In this document: positions 8,280 through 17,445 of the stretch, piece after piece
Numbering within the stretch: position 1 is the stretch's first letter
How the letters are laid out: each line of letters opens with the position of its first letter
Assembly (NCBI GenBank): GCA_036323355.1
Contig: AP028876.1
Location: 186,001 to 250,000 of the forward strand
Length of the DNA: 64,000 nt
Source of the DNA: Gottschalkiaceae bacterium SANA
GTDB taxonomy: Bacteria > Bacillota > Clostridia > Tissierellales > GPF-1
Direction: 5' to 3'
Notes under the pieces: generated by a model
Database searches by the model: none
Told to the model about the DNA's origin: nothing
Seen by the model: only the letters and a program-made list of their open reading frames with translations
Made by a program: the position numbers and the translations under genes

Positions 8280-9686
8280 TTACTTTGAGCATACTTCTTG
8301 ACCGGCAATTCGACCAAATACAATGCATTCCGTTACTGCACAGCTGCCAAGACGGCTAGCTCCATGTACGCCTCCTGCAACTTCTCCGGCGGCATAAAGA
8401 CCTTCAATGACGTGCCCATGGTAGTCAAGGACCTGTGCTTTTTCAGTGATTCCCAAACCGCCCATAACAAAATGAACTTTGGGCCAAAGTTTCATGGCAT
8501 AAAAGGGTGGTTCTTGAATGGGAGCGGCATCTTTAACAATCATTTTGCCAAAGTCCGGATCAAGGCCCGATTCAACATATTGGTTAAAGGTATGAATCGT
8601 ATCCTGAAGATCAAGGGAATTCAAGGCATAGTAAGCCGCTAGATCATCTAGGGAAGAAAATGTTTTAACAACCCCTTTTTTCATTGCTCTTGTGAGATCC
8701 CAGCCTGCATGTTGAACAGCATGATGATCAGCGATTCCGACACATGGATGGCCAAGGGAAAGAAGGGCGTCGCTGATGATTTTCCGATCACCAAGTTCAT
8801 TAACAATACGTTTTGCGTTTTTGGGATTGATGATGACACCATATTGAAATAGAATATAGTCGGCAAAAAGTGGTCCATCGCCGTAGCCTTTTTCGTCAGG
8901 AGAAGACCAGGCTCCCAATTGTATTTGTGACAATTGAACAGCAGAAGCATGGATGGCCAAGGCAGCCTTGAGTGCTTCTGCAGTGGCAAAGGGCTTGTTT
9001 GTAGTGTCAATTTCGGCTGTTAGTCGTGGATCTTGCAATTGTCTAAAGGGAACATCGGCGCCATAGCCACCGGTTGCAAGAATCACCCCTTTTTTCGTTT
9101 TTACGTTTTTTACGATTCCAGTCTTCTTTTTGTAATCATATTGATCCAAGAGTGAAGCACCGATTATTTTTCCTTCATCATCTACAATGAAGGATTGAAA
9201 TGAGGTGCAATAGTGAATGGGAATCCCTAAGGATTTTGTTTTTTGAATCATTCTTTTTATCATGGTAGCCCCGCTCTTTCTTTCAGGCGTATAACAACGC
9301 GCAACGGAATGACCGCCAAATTGATCGACACGATCTATATAGGGCACTTGTAATTCATCGATTGTCCACTGAAATGCATCTTTTGCATTTGCAACAAGAG
9401 TATGTAAAAGATTTGGAAAATTGAGTCCCAATCCAGCATGCAGCATATCTTGGTACATCAAAGCTTCGTTATCTTGAATCCCTTCCTTCTTTTGAAGACA
9501 AGTGTTTGGTGCAGCAATGCCTCCATCACTGATGATGGAATTTCCGCCATAGCTATGCATTTTTTCAATAATAAGCACATCTGCATCATGGATGCTTGCC
9601 TCAATGGCAGCTGAAAGGCCTGCAAAACCAGTGCCGACAACAAGAACATCGACCGTGTGGTGCCATCTTATATTTTCCTTGTTCAT
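8280..9686 (-). CDS. FAD-dependent fumarate-reductase-like flavoprotein
   Basis: 468 residues; start with AGGGGGAG upstream. The N-terminal FAD-binding site GTGFAG (18-23) and the second FAD region GLYAAGEVAGGVHGASRLGS near the C-terminus identify the succinate dehydrogenase/fumarate reductase flavoprotein superfamily, in the flavocytochrome c/urocanate reductase branch. There is no heme-binding or FMN-binding domain and no signal peptide, so it is a bare soluble reductase. Arginines in HSVARCYTP and SRLGS are candidates for substrate binding. It is the first gene of the unit with guanine deaminase, so a double-bond-containing intermediate of purine or amino acid breakdown is a possible substrate. 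This is inference. Confidence 0.85.
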   Translation of the reverse strand: MNKENIRWHHTVDVLVVGTGFAGLSAAIEASIHDADVLIIEKMHSYGGNSIISDGGIAAPNTCLQKKEGIQDNEALMYQDMLHAGLGLNFPNLLHTLVANAKDAFQWTIDELQVPYIDRVDQFGGHSVARCYTPERKSGATMIKRMIQKTKSLGIPIHYCTSFQSFIVDDEGKIIGASLLDQYDYKKKTGIVKNVKTKKGVILATGGYGADVPFRQLQDPRLTAEIDTTNKPFATAEALKAALAIHASAVQLSQIQLGAWSSPDEKGYGDGPLFADYILFQYGVIINPKNAKRIVNELGDRKIISDALLSLGHPCVGIADHHAVQHAGWDLTRAMKKGVVKTFSSLDDLAAYYALNSLDLQDTIHTFNQYVESGLDPDFGKMIVKDAAPIQEPPFYAMKLWPKVHFVMGGLGITEKAQVLDYHGHVIEGLYAAGEVAGGVHGASRLGSCAVTECIVFGRIAGQEVCSK

Positions 9687-9756
9687 TTATACTCCCCCTA
9701 GTCTTGCATTGGATATATTAAGTATACTATATCTCTTGATAGATTAAATGGATTTA

Positions 9757-9780
9757 GGATCTAACGGGGTATATAGATCC
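9757..9780. promoter_or_regulatory. Inverted repeat GGATCTA-N10-TAGATCC
   Basis: Seven-base perfect arms lie between the divergent flavoprotein and the small membrane protein genes, 42 bases before the latter's start. It could be an operator or a leader hairpin. Confidence 0.35.
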
Positions 9781-9821
9781 GTGATAGAATAAACAGAGAG
9801 TAGAATGTTGGGGGCAGAGAT

Positions 9822-10301
9822 ATGTTTGAAGACAAGATTCAACAATTAAGGAACCATAGACGTAATATAGATGCAAAATTGTGTAAAAAACTGGGTATCG
9901 AACAGTTTGAAAATTTGTTGAGCACCTTATCAGATCAAGGTTTGATTGACAATGGTGAAGTTTCTAAAGGCCTTCAAATGATGATTGAAGGCCTTTATCG
10001 GGAACTTAGGACACTTCATCAAGAACATGACTTTAATAAAAAAGCAATGAAATCATATAAAAAATCATATGCGGCCCTACTTGCCCGTGTGAGAGAGCTT
10101 TATGCTTTAGAACCGTCGGGTAGCATACAGAGTCGATATACGGCATTGGGCATGGTCTTTGGATCATCGATCGGCTCGCTTCTTTTGGCATTTGGGAATG
10201 CAACAATGATGTCTCTGGGAATTAGTTTAGGTCTAGTTTTCGGAGCAGGGATTGGATCACAAAAAGAAAAGGAAGCTAAGGAAGCGGGGAAAGTATTTTA
10301 G
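9822..10301 (+). CDS. Small protein with C-terminal glycine-rich membrane segment
   Basis: 159 residues; GGGGGCAGAGAT precedes the ATG. Residues 1-105 are charged and helical, probably coiled coil. Residues about 108-147 form one or two membrane helices rich in glycine (GMVFGSSIGSLLLAFG, then GLVFGAGIGS), resembling a glycine zipper. No family was recognised. The short-chain dehydrogenase starts 26 bases downstream, so the two are probably co-transcribed. Confidence 0.75.
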   Translation: MFEDKIQQLRNHRRNIDAKLCKKLGIEQFENLLSTLSDQGLIDNGEVSKGLQMMIEGLYRELRTLHQEHDFNKKAMKSYKKSYAALLARVRELYALEPSGSIQSRYTALGMVFGSSIGSLLLAFGNATMMSLGISLGLVFGAGIGSQKEKEAKEAGKVF

Positions 10302-10327
10302 TACACTCAAAAAGGATAAGGTGAAAG

Positions 10328-11017
10328 ATGGAAAAAATAATGGTAATTACCGGTGGTTCATCGGGACTTGGTTTGTGTATCGCGCAGAAATTAGTAATGA
10401 ATGGAAAGCATGTATGCCTTATCGGAAGAAATTCAGAAAAGTTGCAAGATGCAGTGAAGGGACTTCAATTGTTGAATGCTGAAGTCGTTGTAAAGGCAGT
10501 TTCAATGGACATCTCCCAGGAAGATCAAGTGAAGGAATTCTATAAGGAACTGGGTCAGAATTATCAGGTGGAATGCCTTTTTAATGTAGCGGGCCTGGGG
10601 ATCTTTGGACAAGCTAAAGAAATCAATGAAGTGGAAATTGATCAGGTGATCAATTCCAATTTGAAGGGCATGATTGTTATGACTTCGGGTGTCTTGAAAC
10701 AGATGGAAGTCCAGGGGGGAAAAATTGCCAATGTGATCTCAACGGCAGGACTGAAAGGGAAGAGCAATGAGTCCCTTTATTGTGCGGCCAAGTGGGGTGC
10801 CAGGGGATTTACAGAAGCGCTTAAGGCTGAGTACAAGGGCCGAAATATATTGGTTTATGGAATCTATCCAGGTGGGATGAAGACCAATTTTTGGGACAAG
10901 TCCCCTTCGTTTGATACCAAGAAATTTATGGATCCGAAAGAGGTTGCTGGCCGGATTGTTGATATGGTAACCCATGAATCCATCTACATCAGCGAAATGG
11001 TTATTGAAAGACAGTAA
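10328..11017 (+). CDS. Short-chain dehydrogenase/reductase
   Basis: 229 residues. The NAD(P) site TGGSSGLG is at residues 8-15, the structural NVAG motif near 86, and the catalytic Ser138, Tyr151 and Lys155 (YCAAK) are all present. R34 after the second strand favours NADP. Classical SDR length. The substrate cannot be inferred; the neighbours are a small membrane protein and a translation GTPase. A terminator follows 18 bases after the stop. Confidence 0.9.
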   Translation: MEKIMVITGGSSGLGLCIAQKLVMNGKHVCLIGRNSEKLQDAVKGLQLLNAEVVVKAVSMDISQEDQVKEFYKELGQNYQVECLFNVAGLGIFGQAKEINEVEIDQVINSNLKGMIVMTSGVLKQMEVQGGKIANVISTAGLKGKSNESLYCAAKWGARGFTEALKAEYKGRNILVYGIYPGGMKTNFWDKSPSFDTKKFMDPKEVAGRIVDMVTHESIYISEMVIERQ

Positions 11018-11035
11018 TGAGTAAGTGACTTTATC

Positions 11036-11056
11036 AAAAAGCCCTATGGGCTTTTT
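11036..11056 (+). terminator. Rho-independent terminator
   Basis: AAAAAGCCC, a three-base loop, then GGGCTTTTT and further T residues. Confidence 0.75.
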
Positions 11057-11152
11057 GTTTTAGTAAGAAGCAAATAAAAGAAGAAGGATTGTTTGTGTTG
11101 TTGGGAGGAAGAGGATACAATAATGGCAATTAGGGAATGCAACGGAGACAGA

Positions 11153-13036
11153 ATGAAGAAAACAATTGGTATTTTCGCCCATGTGGATGCAGGGAAAACG
11201 ACTTTTTCTGAGCAAGTCTTGTACCATACGGGGATGATCAAAAAAGCGGGTCGTGTTGACCATAAAAACACATTGTTGGATACGAATGAGATCGAGAGAA
11301 AACGGGGCATTACGATCTTTTCTGACCAGGCCTATTTCTCATATAAGGAAAATGAATATGTTTTAATTGATACCCCGGGGCATGTGGATTTCTCTTCGGA
11401 AATGGAGAGGACAATAGCGATCTTAGATGCTGCCATTGTGATTATCAGTGGTATTGACGGGGTGCAAAGCCATACGGAAACGGTCTGTGACCTCTTAAAA
11501 CACGCTAAGGTGCCCCTTTTGTTTTTTATCAATAAAATGGATGCGCATCATGCTAACAAAGAGAATGTTATGGGTTCACTCAAGAAGAATTTTGACACAT
11601 GTATCGATTTTGATAGCCTAGATTATGAATCCTTGGCAGAACATTCAGAAGCATTGATGGAGGCCTACTTTGAAGACAGACTCGATGACAATTTATTTGT
11701 TAGTGGTGCTAGAGATTTGTTTCAAGATGGTTTGATCTATCCGGTTTTGTCAGGCTCGGCCTTGAAAGGTCAAGGAATCGATCGGTTTTTACAGCTACTG
11801 GATCAATTGACTGTTTCTCATGACCAGAAGAAAGAGTTGTCTGGAATTGTGTATAAGGTAAGAGTTCATCAGGGCGTCCGTCATGCCTTTATTAAATTGA
11901 CAGGCGGTATACTGAAGGTGCGGGATCAAATTGGCGATGAAAAGGTGACGGGAATCAAAAGGGTATTTGGTGGAAAGTTGGAGAGTATACCCGAGATGGT
12001 TGCTGGAGAACTAGCTACAGTGACGGGCCTATCCTTGAAGGTGGGCGATGTTTTTGGGACGAATCAGAAATTTAGTTATTCGGTTGTGCCGACCTTGCGA
12101 AGCAAATTGATTTTCGATCAAGCACTCAGCCTAAAGGATGTTTATCGAGATATGAAGATATTAGAGGAGGAAGATCCGGCCTTGAAGGTCATGTACTCAC
12201 CAAAGAAAGAGATCACTCTTGGGGTGATGGGGACCATTCAACTTGAAGTTTTAGAAGCCTTGATACCAGATCGATTTGGCTACCCCGTATCCTTTGAGGT
12301 CCCCCAAATTCTCTATAAGGAAACCATTGCGGACGAAGTTGTGGGCTGCGGGCATTTTGAACCATTAAGACATTATGCGGAAGTCATTCTAAAAATACAG
12401 CCGGGCAAAAGAGGTACAGGTATTGTGTTTTACAAGGAATGTTCGGTGGAAGACCTGACTGACGGTCAGCAGAATCTTATTCGGCATCATATCTTTGAAA
12501 AAGAGCATCGGGGAATTTTAACAGGGTCAGAAATTACTGATTTAAAAATTACCTTGATATCGGGTCGTGCCCATAACAAGCATACGGAGGGTGGTGACTT
12601 TCGACAAGCGACGATCCGTGCTTTGCGTCAAGGCCTAGAGCAAGCAAAGAGTGTTTTGCTAGAACCCATGTATGAAGCCGTGATTCGAGTCCCTTTTACC
12701 GATATGGGGAAGGTGCTAACGGATATAACTACACGAAACGGAAGGGCTGAAACCGTCCAGGACGGTGATGATGTGATCATTAGGGCTCATGTGCCGGTCT
12801 TTAGTTTTATGGATTATTCGATCAGGTTAAGGAACATCACCAAGAGTAGGGGACGTATGAAACTCAAGATGAGTGGGTATGAACCTTGTCACAATACAGG
12901 TGATGTGATTGAACAAATTGCTTATGACAAAGTAACAGACAATGAATATCCATCCTCGTCAATATTCTGTTCCAGGGGAAAAGGCTATACCGTACCCTGG
13001 GAAAACGCAAAGGATTATATGCATTGTTTGAAATGA
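11153..13036 (+). CDS. TetM-like ribosomal-protection-type translation GTPase
   Basis: 627 residues from the ATG at 11153, chosen because GGAG lies five to six bases before it and the family begins MKxIxIGILAHVDAGKTT. Upstream in-frame starts (11123, TTG 11093) would add up to 20 residues. The G motifs are AHVDAGKT (9-16), the switch II DTPGH (73-77) and NKMD (127-130), followed by EF-G-like domains II-V. Size and order match the Tet(M)/Tet(O) family (639 residues), which releases tetracycline from the ribosome. Chromosomal paralogues of unproven resistance function are common in Clostridia, and there is no tet-type leader peptide or mobile element here. It might confer resistance or serve translation in another way. 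Confidence 0.88.
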   Translation: MKKTIGIFAHVDAGKTTFSEQVLYHTGMIKKAGRVDHKNTLLDTNEIERKRGITIFSDQAYFSYKENEYVLIDTPGHVDFSSEMERTIAILDAAIVIISGIDGVQSHTETVCDLLKHAKVPLLFFINKMDAHHANKENVMGSLKKNFDTCIDFDSLDYESLAEHSEALMEAYFEDRLDDNLFVSGARDLFQDGLIYPVLSGSALKGQGIDRFLQLLDQLTVSHDQKKELSGIVYKVRVHQGVRHAFIKLTGGILKVRDQIGDEKVTGIKRVFGGKLESIPEMVAGELATVTGLSLKVGDVFGTNQKFSYSVVPTLRSKLIFDQALSLKDVYRDMKILEEEDPALKVMYSPKKEITLGVMGTIQLEVLEALIPDRFGYPVSFEVPQILYKETIADEVVGCGHFEPLRHYAEVILKIQPGKRGTGIVFYKECSVEDLTDGQQNLIRHHIFEKEHRGILTGSEITDLKITLISGRAHNKHTEGGDFRQATIRALRQGLEQAKSVLLEPMYEAVIRVPFTDMGKVLTDITTRNGRAETVQDGDDVIIRAHVPVFSFMDYSIRLRNITKSRGRMKLKMSGYEPCHNTGDVIEQIAYDKVTDNEYPSSSIFCSRGKGYTVPWENAKDYMHCLK

Positions 13037-13060
13037 TACGAATCATATTTATGGATACAA

Positions 13061-13093
13061 AAAGGCCACCAGTTTGTCTGGTGGTCTTTTTTT
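13061..13093. terminator. Terminator between convergent genes
   Basis: AAAAAGGCCACCAG, loop, CTGGTGGTC and a T-run; usable in both directions between the GTPase and the sigma-54 activator. Confidence 0.8.
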
Positions 13094-13103
13094 GCAATAC
13101 GGA

Positions 13104-14753
13104 TTACTTGTTGCGTCCAGGAGTTTCGATCTTGTACTTACGGATACGATATTGCAAGGATTGCCTCGATAAGCCCAATTGCTGTGCGGCATTTGTGATG
13201 TGGTAGTTGTGCTCTTTCAAGACGAGTTCAATTAAATTTTTCTCAAGAGAATTATTGATATCACTTAATGAATTGGGCGTCTTGATATGCGAATCCTGAG
13301 AAAGAGGAATGGCAGCCTCAAGTTTTTTAGCGATATAGGATGGTAGCAATTGCGTAGATAATCGTTCTGTATCGAAATCGGCTGCAATAAAAGTAGATTC
13401 AAGGATGTGGCGTAGTTCTCGAACGTTGCCAGGAAAGTCATAGCTTTGCAAAAGGTGCAAAAACTCATCGCTTCCGCCCTTGATATTGTAATTGAATTTC
13501 CGATTAAAAAGTTGCGAGAAATGATGAATCAATACGGGTATATCACTTTTTCGCTCGCGAAGGGGTGGGATCTCAAGTACAAAAGTAGAGAGGCGATAGT
13601 ATAAGTCATCCCTCAATTCATTGTTTTCGATACATGTTAAGGGGTCTTTATTTGTTGAGCTGATGATACAGCATTGAACGTCGATTTGCTTGTTGCTACC
13701 TAATTTCATGATTTTTCGTTCCTGGAGAGCACGCAGGAGTTTCGCTTGCAAGATTATATTCATGCTGTTGATTTCATCTAAAAAAACGGTGCCATCTTTT
13801 GCTTCTTCAAAGATTCCTATGGAATCGACAGCGCCGGTATAAGCACCTTTGGTTGTTCCGAAGAAGATGCTCTCCATTAATGTTTCTGGAATGGCAGCGC
13901 AGTTGATTGCGATAAAAGGTTTGTCTGAACGTTCACTGTTTTGGTGAATGGCATGAGCGAACAATTCTTTTCCGGTACCGGTCTCTCCAAATAACATGAT
14001 ATTGGCATTCTTTTTTGCTGCCTTGAAGGCAATTTTTTTTGTAAATAGGAATTTTTCATTTTCGCCTACTAAATCGTCTAAGGCATTGCTGTTCTCGGAA
14101 TGTGTTACAAAGTTTTGTAAAAGTCTGGATTGATTAGCAATGTTTTCACTGATTAAATCGGAGTTTTGATAAATGGAATAGACAGCTTCTAGCTCACCAT
14201 GATCGAAGTGTGGAAAATTGTCAGAAATGACATTCACATATTGCCCATCGGACATTTGATACTCGACTTTATGGTTGCATAGTGGTTTTTTCGTTTTCAT
14301 GACATAGTCATGGGGTGCATTTGGATCATGAACGGCATAGATGCTATTACGCTTGATATGATCATCGGCAGAATAATTGGCGGCTTCCATATCTAAGGCA
14401 GTTTTATTCACAAACAGTACGAAGTCATCTTTATCGGCCACAAAGATACCTTGTTTGATATTATTCATAATTTCTTCGTAGAGATCGATTTTTATAGTCA
14501 ATTTTTTTTCATGATTTGGTAGAAATACATAAGCATCCATCGCATCGATTGTGAAAGATGAGACTGTATAAAAATGATGATCGATTTCAATTTCAAAGAG
14601 TTTATCTCGCTGCCGAGAGAACATAAATTTTTTTGTATGGATATAGGTGATGAGAGCTGGGTTCTTTTCAGCACTCAGGTTGCTATAAATAAATTCATCT
14701 TTGAGAAAAACAATAACCGGATGGGGAAAATTCTCGTAAGCAAAATGTTGCAT
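13104..14753 (-). CDS. Sigma-54-dependent transcriptional activator (RocR-like, PAS-AAA-Fis)
   Basis: 549 residues; AAGGAGGATTGCC before the ATG. An N-terminal sensory part with a PAS-like region (about 90-190) precedes an AAA+ domain: Walker A GETGTGKE (256-263), the sigma-54 contact loop GAYTGA (303-308), Walker B GTVFLDEI (321-328) and the R-finger region RDDLYYRLS. A Fis-type helix-turn-helix is at about 518-540 (NAAQQLGLSRQSLQYRIRK). The loop reads FFGTTKGAYTGA where most relatives have LFGxxxGAFTGA. No receiver domain, so it senses a ligand directly, as RocR and related amino acid catabolism activators do. It is divergent from the YheO/antiporter/aminotransferase unit, whose -24/-12 promoter it almost certainly activates. 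Confidence 0.93.
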   Translation of the reverse strand: MQHFAYENFPHPVIVFLKDEFIYSNLSAEKNPALITYIHTKKFMFSRQRDKLFEIEIDHHFYTVSSFTIDAMDAYVFLPNHEKKLTIKIDLYEEIMNNIKQGIFVADKDDFVLFVNKTALDMEAANYSADDHIKRNSIYAVHDPNAPHDYVMKTKKPLCNHKVEYQMSDGQYVNVISDNFPHFDHGELEAVYSIYQNSDLISENIANQSRLLQNFVTHSENSNALDDLVGENEKFLFTKKIAFKAAKKNANIMLFGETGTGKELFAHAIHQNSERSDKPFIAINCAAIPETLMESIFFGTTKGAYTGAVDSIGIFEEAKDGTVFLDEINSMNIILQAKLLRALQERKIMKLGSNKQIDVQCCIISSTNKDPLTCIENNELRDDLYYRLSTFVLEIPPLRERKSDIPVLIHHFSQLFNRKFNYNIKGGSDEFLHLLQSYDFPGNVRELRHILESTFIAADFDTERLSTQLLPSYIAKKLEAAIPLSQDSHIKTPNSLSDINNSLEKNLIELVLKEHNYHITNAAQQLGLSRQSLQYRIRKYKIETPGRNK

Positions 14754-14805
14754 GGCAATCCTCCTTGTTGGAATAGATATATTTTATCGTGTTTCTTGGA
14801 ATATA

Positions 14806-14841
14806 GCAAAAAAATTTTGCGCAAACGCAAAGCTGTTTTGC
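14806..14841 (+). promoter_or_regulatory. Two upstream activator sites GCAAA-N5-TTTGC
   Basis: Identical inverted repeats at 14806-14820 and 14827-14841, offset by exactly 21 bp (two helical turns). The inner halves also form TTTGCGCAAA at 14816-14825. They sit between the divergent activator and the -24/-12 promoter, their centres about 71-92 bases upstream of the -24 GG. This is the usual architecture for enhancer-binding protein sites. Confidence 0.75.
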
Positions 14842-14903
14842 ACCTATATATGAAAAAATCATTATTATAATAAATTATTATAGAAATCAGCGCATTTCAC
14901 TCT

Positions 14904-14919
14904 TGGCACGGGACTTGCA
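14904..14919 (+). promoter_or_regulatory. Sigma-54 promoter (-24/-12)
   Basis: TGGCACGGGACTTGCA matches the consensus TGGCACG-N4-TTGCA completely, with the GG at 14905-14906 and the GC at 14917-14918. Transcription should start near 14930, about 20 bases before the ATG of the YheO-type gene. Confidence 0.9.
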
Positions 14920-14951
14920 ATAGATAGTTGTGACAGAAAGGTGGTAACAGG

Positions 14952-15620
14952 ATGAGGAAGGAATTGAGTTTTGAGCCATATTTGGAATTCGTTGATTTTC
15001 TTGGTGAAGTTCTTGGAGAAAATGTTGAAATCGTTCTACATGATCTGACAAATTTGGAGGAATCAATTATTGCCATCAAAAACGGACAGATCAGTGGTCG
15101 CCGACTGGGTGGACCTGTAACGGATTTGGTTTTGCGAATGATGAAGGATGTTGAATTTAAAGACATCAATTACGTGACCAATTACAAGAGCGAATCAAAA
15201 AATGGAAAAATGCTGCATTCAGCAACCTATTTGATTCGAGATGATCAGAAACGTGTATATGGAATGATGTGCTTTAACTTTGACTATAGCGAGCATTATG
15301 CCATTCAGCAATCATTAGATAGAATTTTACCGAAATTTATGAGCAACAAGGAGACTGAAGAGAAACAAATGAATGGAATTTCTGAGAAATTAAATGATTC
15401 CATTGAGAACTTGGTAAATGGTTCAATTCAAGAGTTGACTTTCTATCATGAGTTTGTTCCTCAAAGATTGGTTCAGGAAGAAAAGATTGATATTGTTCGA
15501 GGTTTACATGACAAAGGTGTTTTTTTGATGAAAGGCGCAGTGTTGGAAGTTGCTTTGCAATTGCAGATGTCTGAAGCAACGGTATATCGATATTTGTCGA
15601 TGATCAAAAGATCAGAATAA
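14952..15620 (+). CDS. YheO-type PAS/helix-turn-helix regulator
   Basis: 222 residues. The N-terminal half (about 5-115; LGENVEIVLHDL, ISGRRLGGPVTDL) is the YheO-like PAS domain, and the C-terminal segment (about 170-220; LHDKGVFLMKGAVLEVALQLQMSEATVYRYL) is the matching helix-turn-helix. DauR, which controls D-arginine catabolism in Pseudomonas, belongs to this family. It is the first gene behind the sigma-54 promoter, so the unit has a second control layer. The gap of 181 bases to the antiporter gene leaves room for it to act locally. Confidence 0.88.
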   Translation: MRKELSFEPYLEFVDFLGEVLGENVEIVLHDLTNLEESIIAIKNGQISGRRLGGPVTDLVLRMMKDVEFKDINYVTNYKSESKNGKMLHSATYLIRDDQKRVYGMMCFNFDYSEHYAIQQSLDRILPKFMSNKETEEKQMNGISEKLNDSIENLVNGSIQELTFYHEFVPQRLVQEEKIDIVRGLHDKGVFLMKGAVLEVALQLQMSEATVYRYLSMIKRSE

Positions 15621-15801
15621 GTTGTAACTCCATGGGTAGTCTGGCCAGATGCCGTTGGATGCAAATATAGAGACATGTTGAGAATTTTTTTTCGACTCAA
15701 GTACAGGATTTGGAATTAGAGGGTGTCATCTCTGTAAATAATATACAGGGTGACAAAGAAGGTATTAAGAACTTATACTTATCTTACGAAGGAGTGTATT
15801 T

Positions 15802-17250
15802 ATGGGAACGAAAACAAAAACGGAAAACGGGAAAAGACTACCAAGTAAAATTGAAGCATTTTCGGTTCTTATTTTAGTTATAGCGGGAGTAAGTCTTGGC
15901 AGTAAATTTGGTGTAAGTATTGGCTCAGTATTGATTGTCAGTGCGGTGTATTCAATTATTATTGGAATGAGATGTGGATATTCATATAAAGAACTCGAAG
16001 ATGGAATTGCAGAAAAAATAACAGATATTTTACCCGTATTTTTCATTCTCTTGTCAATTGGAGTATTGATTGGAACCTGGATGTTTGCTGGAACAATTCC
16101 AACTGCAATTTATTATTTAGTGAAATTGGTTGATCCGCGAATGGTGATTGTGTTTGCATTTGTGGTTTGTGCTATTGTAGCCACAATCATTGGAACGTCT
16201 TGGGGTACAGCAGGAACAATTGGCGTTGTGATGATTGGCTTGGCTCAAGTATTGGATGTGCCAATGCCAGTTGTGGCAGGTGCCGTAATAGCAGGCTCTC
16301 ACTATGGTCAATTGATTTCACCTATGTCTGACATGGTTGCCATATCTTCATCAATGGCAAAAGTGGATCCGGCAGAAATGATTAAGCGAACACTAATCGT
16401 TGTTATTCCAAGCACCATTGTCAGCTTGATTCTTTACACTTTTATTGGTTTTACATCGGGCGGTGGAGCTGGTTCATCGGTTATGGTTGATGAACTATTG
16501 AAAACGCTTAGTGCAACATTTAATATTAATCCAATCGTATTGTTGCCATTGGTGTTTATTATGTTCACAAGTGCAAAAAAGTATCCATCTGCACCTTCCA
16601 TGATGCTTTCTGGATTTTTGGCAATTATCTTGGGTGTGATCTTTAATGGATTTTCATTGGGTGATGGTCTTACAGCTGCTTTTGACGGATTTAATGCAAG
16701 TATGACGCATATTGATCCGAGTACATTGATGCCTCAAGTGGCTTCTTTGATTAATCGAGGTGGTATGCTGACCATGAGCTATGTGATTATTTTGCTCTTC
16801 TGCGCCATGATGTTTGCGGGTGTTGTATCAAAAATTGGATGTCTTGAGGTCATTGTTAGTTCTTTGGCTAAAAATGTGAATTCAATCGGAGGATTAACAG
16901 TTGCGGTAATTATTTCAGCCCTTATTACTGCGGCGACTACCTTGCAGGCTTACTTAACAATCATTGTACCTAGTGAATTATTTAAGCAAAAGTATATTGA
17001 AAACGGATATCATCCAGTGAATATGGTTGTAGCAGCACAAACCATTGGTGCCATTATTATGGTTTGCTTCCCATGGGGTGATACGGGTCTTTATATGGCA
17101 GGAGTTACTGGTGTGCCAACTCTAAGCTATATCCCATATGCATTTTTCTGCTGGGGTACAGCGATCATTGCCATTGTTTTTGCTTTCTTGAAAATCGGTG
17201 TAAAAAAGCTTGATCCAGCAGAAATCGCCGAGTTTGAAAAAACGGCATAA
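15802..17250 (+). CDS. NhaC-family Na+/H+ or amino acid antiporter
   Basis: 482 residues with about 11-12 hydrophobic segments; GAAGGAG before the ATG. Conserved stretches such as GTSWGTAGTIGVVMIG, AGSHYGQLISPMSDMVAISSSMA and FPWGDTGLYMAGV are those of the NhaC/ArsB-superfamily antiporters. Family members next to amino acid catabolic genes often exchange amino acids or their products rather than only sodium and protons (for example malate/lactate or arginine/ornithine type carriers). Here it lies between a YheO-type regulator and a PLP enzyme, so a substrate/product antiporter is likely. Confidence 0.9.
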   Translation: MGTKTKTENGKRLPSKIEAFSVLILVIAGVSLGSKFGVSIGSVLIVSAVYSIIIGMRCGYSYKELEDGIAEKITDILPVFFILLSIGVLIGTWMFAGTIPTAIYYLVKLVDPRMVIVFAFVVCAIVATIIGTSWGTAGTIGVVMIGLAQVLDVPMPVVAGAVIAGSHYGQLISPMSDMVAISSSMAKVDPAEMIKRTLIVVIPSTIVSLILYTFIGFTSGGGAGSSVMVDELLKTLSATFNINPIVLLPLVFIMFTSAKKYPSAPSMMLSGFLAIILGVIFNGFSLGDGLTAAFDGFNASMTHIDPSTLMPQVASLINRGGMLTMSYVIILLFCAMMFAGVVSKIGCLEVIVSSLAKNVNSIGGLTVAVIISALITAATTLQAYLTIIVPSELFKQKYIENGYHPVNMVVAAQTIGAIIMVCFPWGDTGLYMAGVTGVPTLSYIPYAFFCWGTAIIAIVFAFLKIGVKKLDPAEIAEFEKTA

Positions 17251-17272
17251 AGCAAGAAAGAGTAAAGGATAA

Positions 17273-17338
17273 AACCAGATTTTCGCCGCTGTCAAAAAGC
17301 GTATATTTTAGCTGGCTGGCAGCGGGGTCAAACTGGTT
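17273..17338 (+). other. Intercistronic two-stem structured element
   Basis: Outer arms AACCAG (17273-17278) and CTGGTT (17333-17338) enclose inner arms CCGCTGTCA (17286-17294) and TGGCAGCGG (17317-17325, one wobble pair). No T-run follows at once. It could protect or process the mRNA between the antiporter and aminotransferase genes, or bind a ligand or protein. No known riboswitch was recognised. Confidence 0.5.
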
Positions 17339-17445
17339 CAATAGGTATTGATAAAAAGTAATACAAGAAATAGAAAAGAAAATCTTTGCAAAAAATAGGA
17401 AAATTTAATCAACTAGACGTGCAGTCACAGAAGGGATGAGCGAAA

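Noticed and set aside
11093-11152. Longer N-terminus of the TetM-like protein from TTG 11093 or ATG 11123
   Set aside because: The extra residues are not family-like and the ATG at 11153 has a well-placed GGAG.
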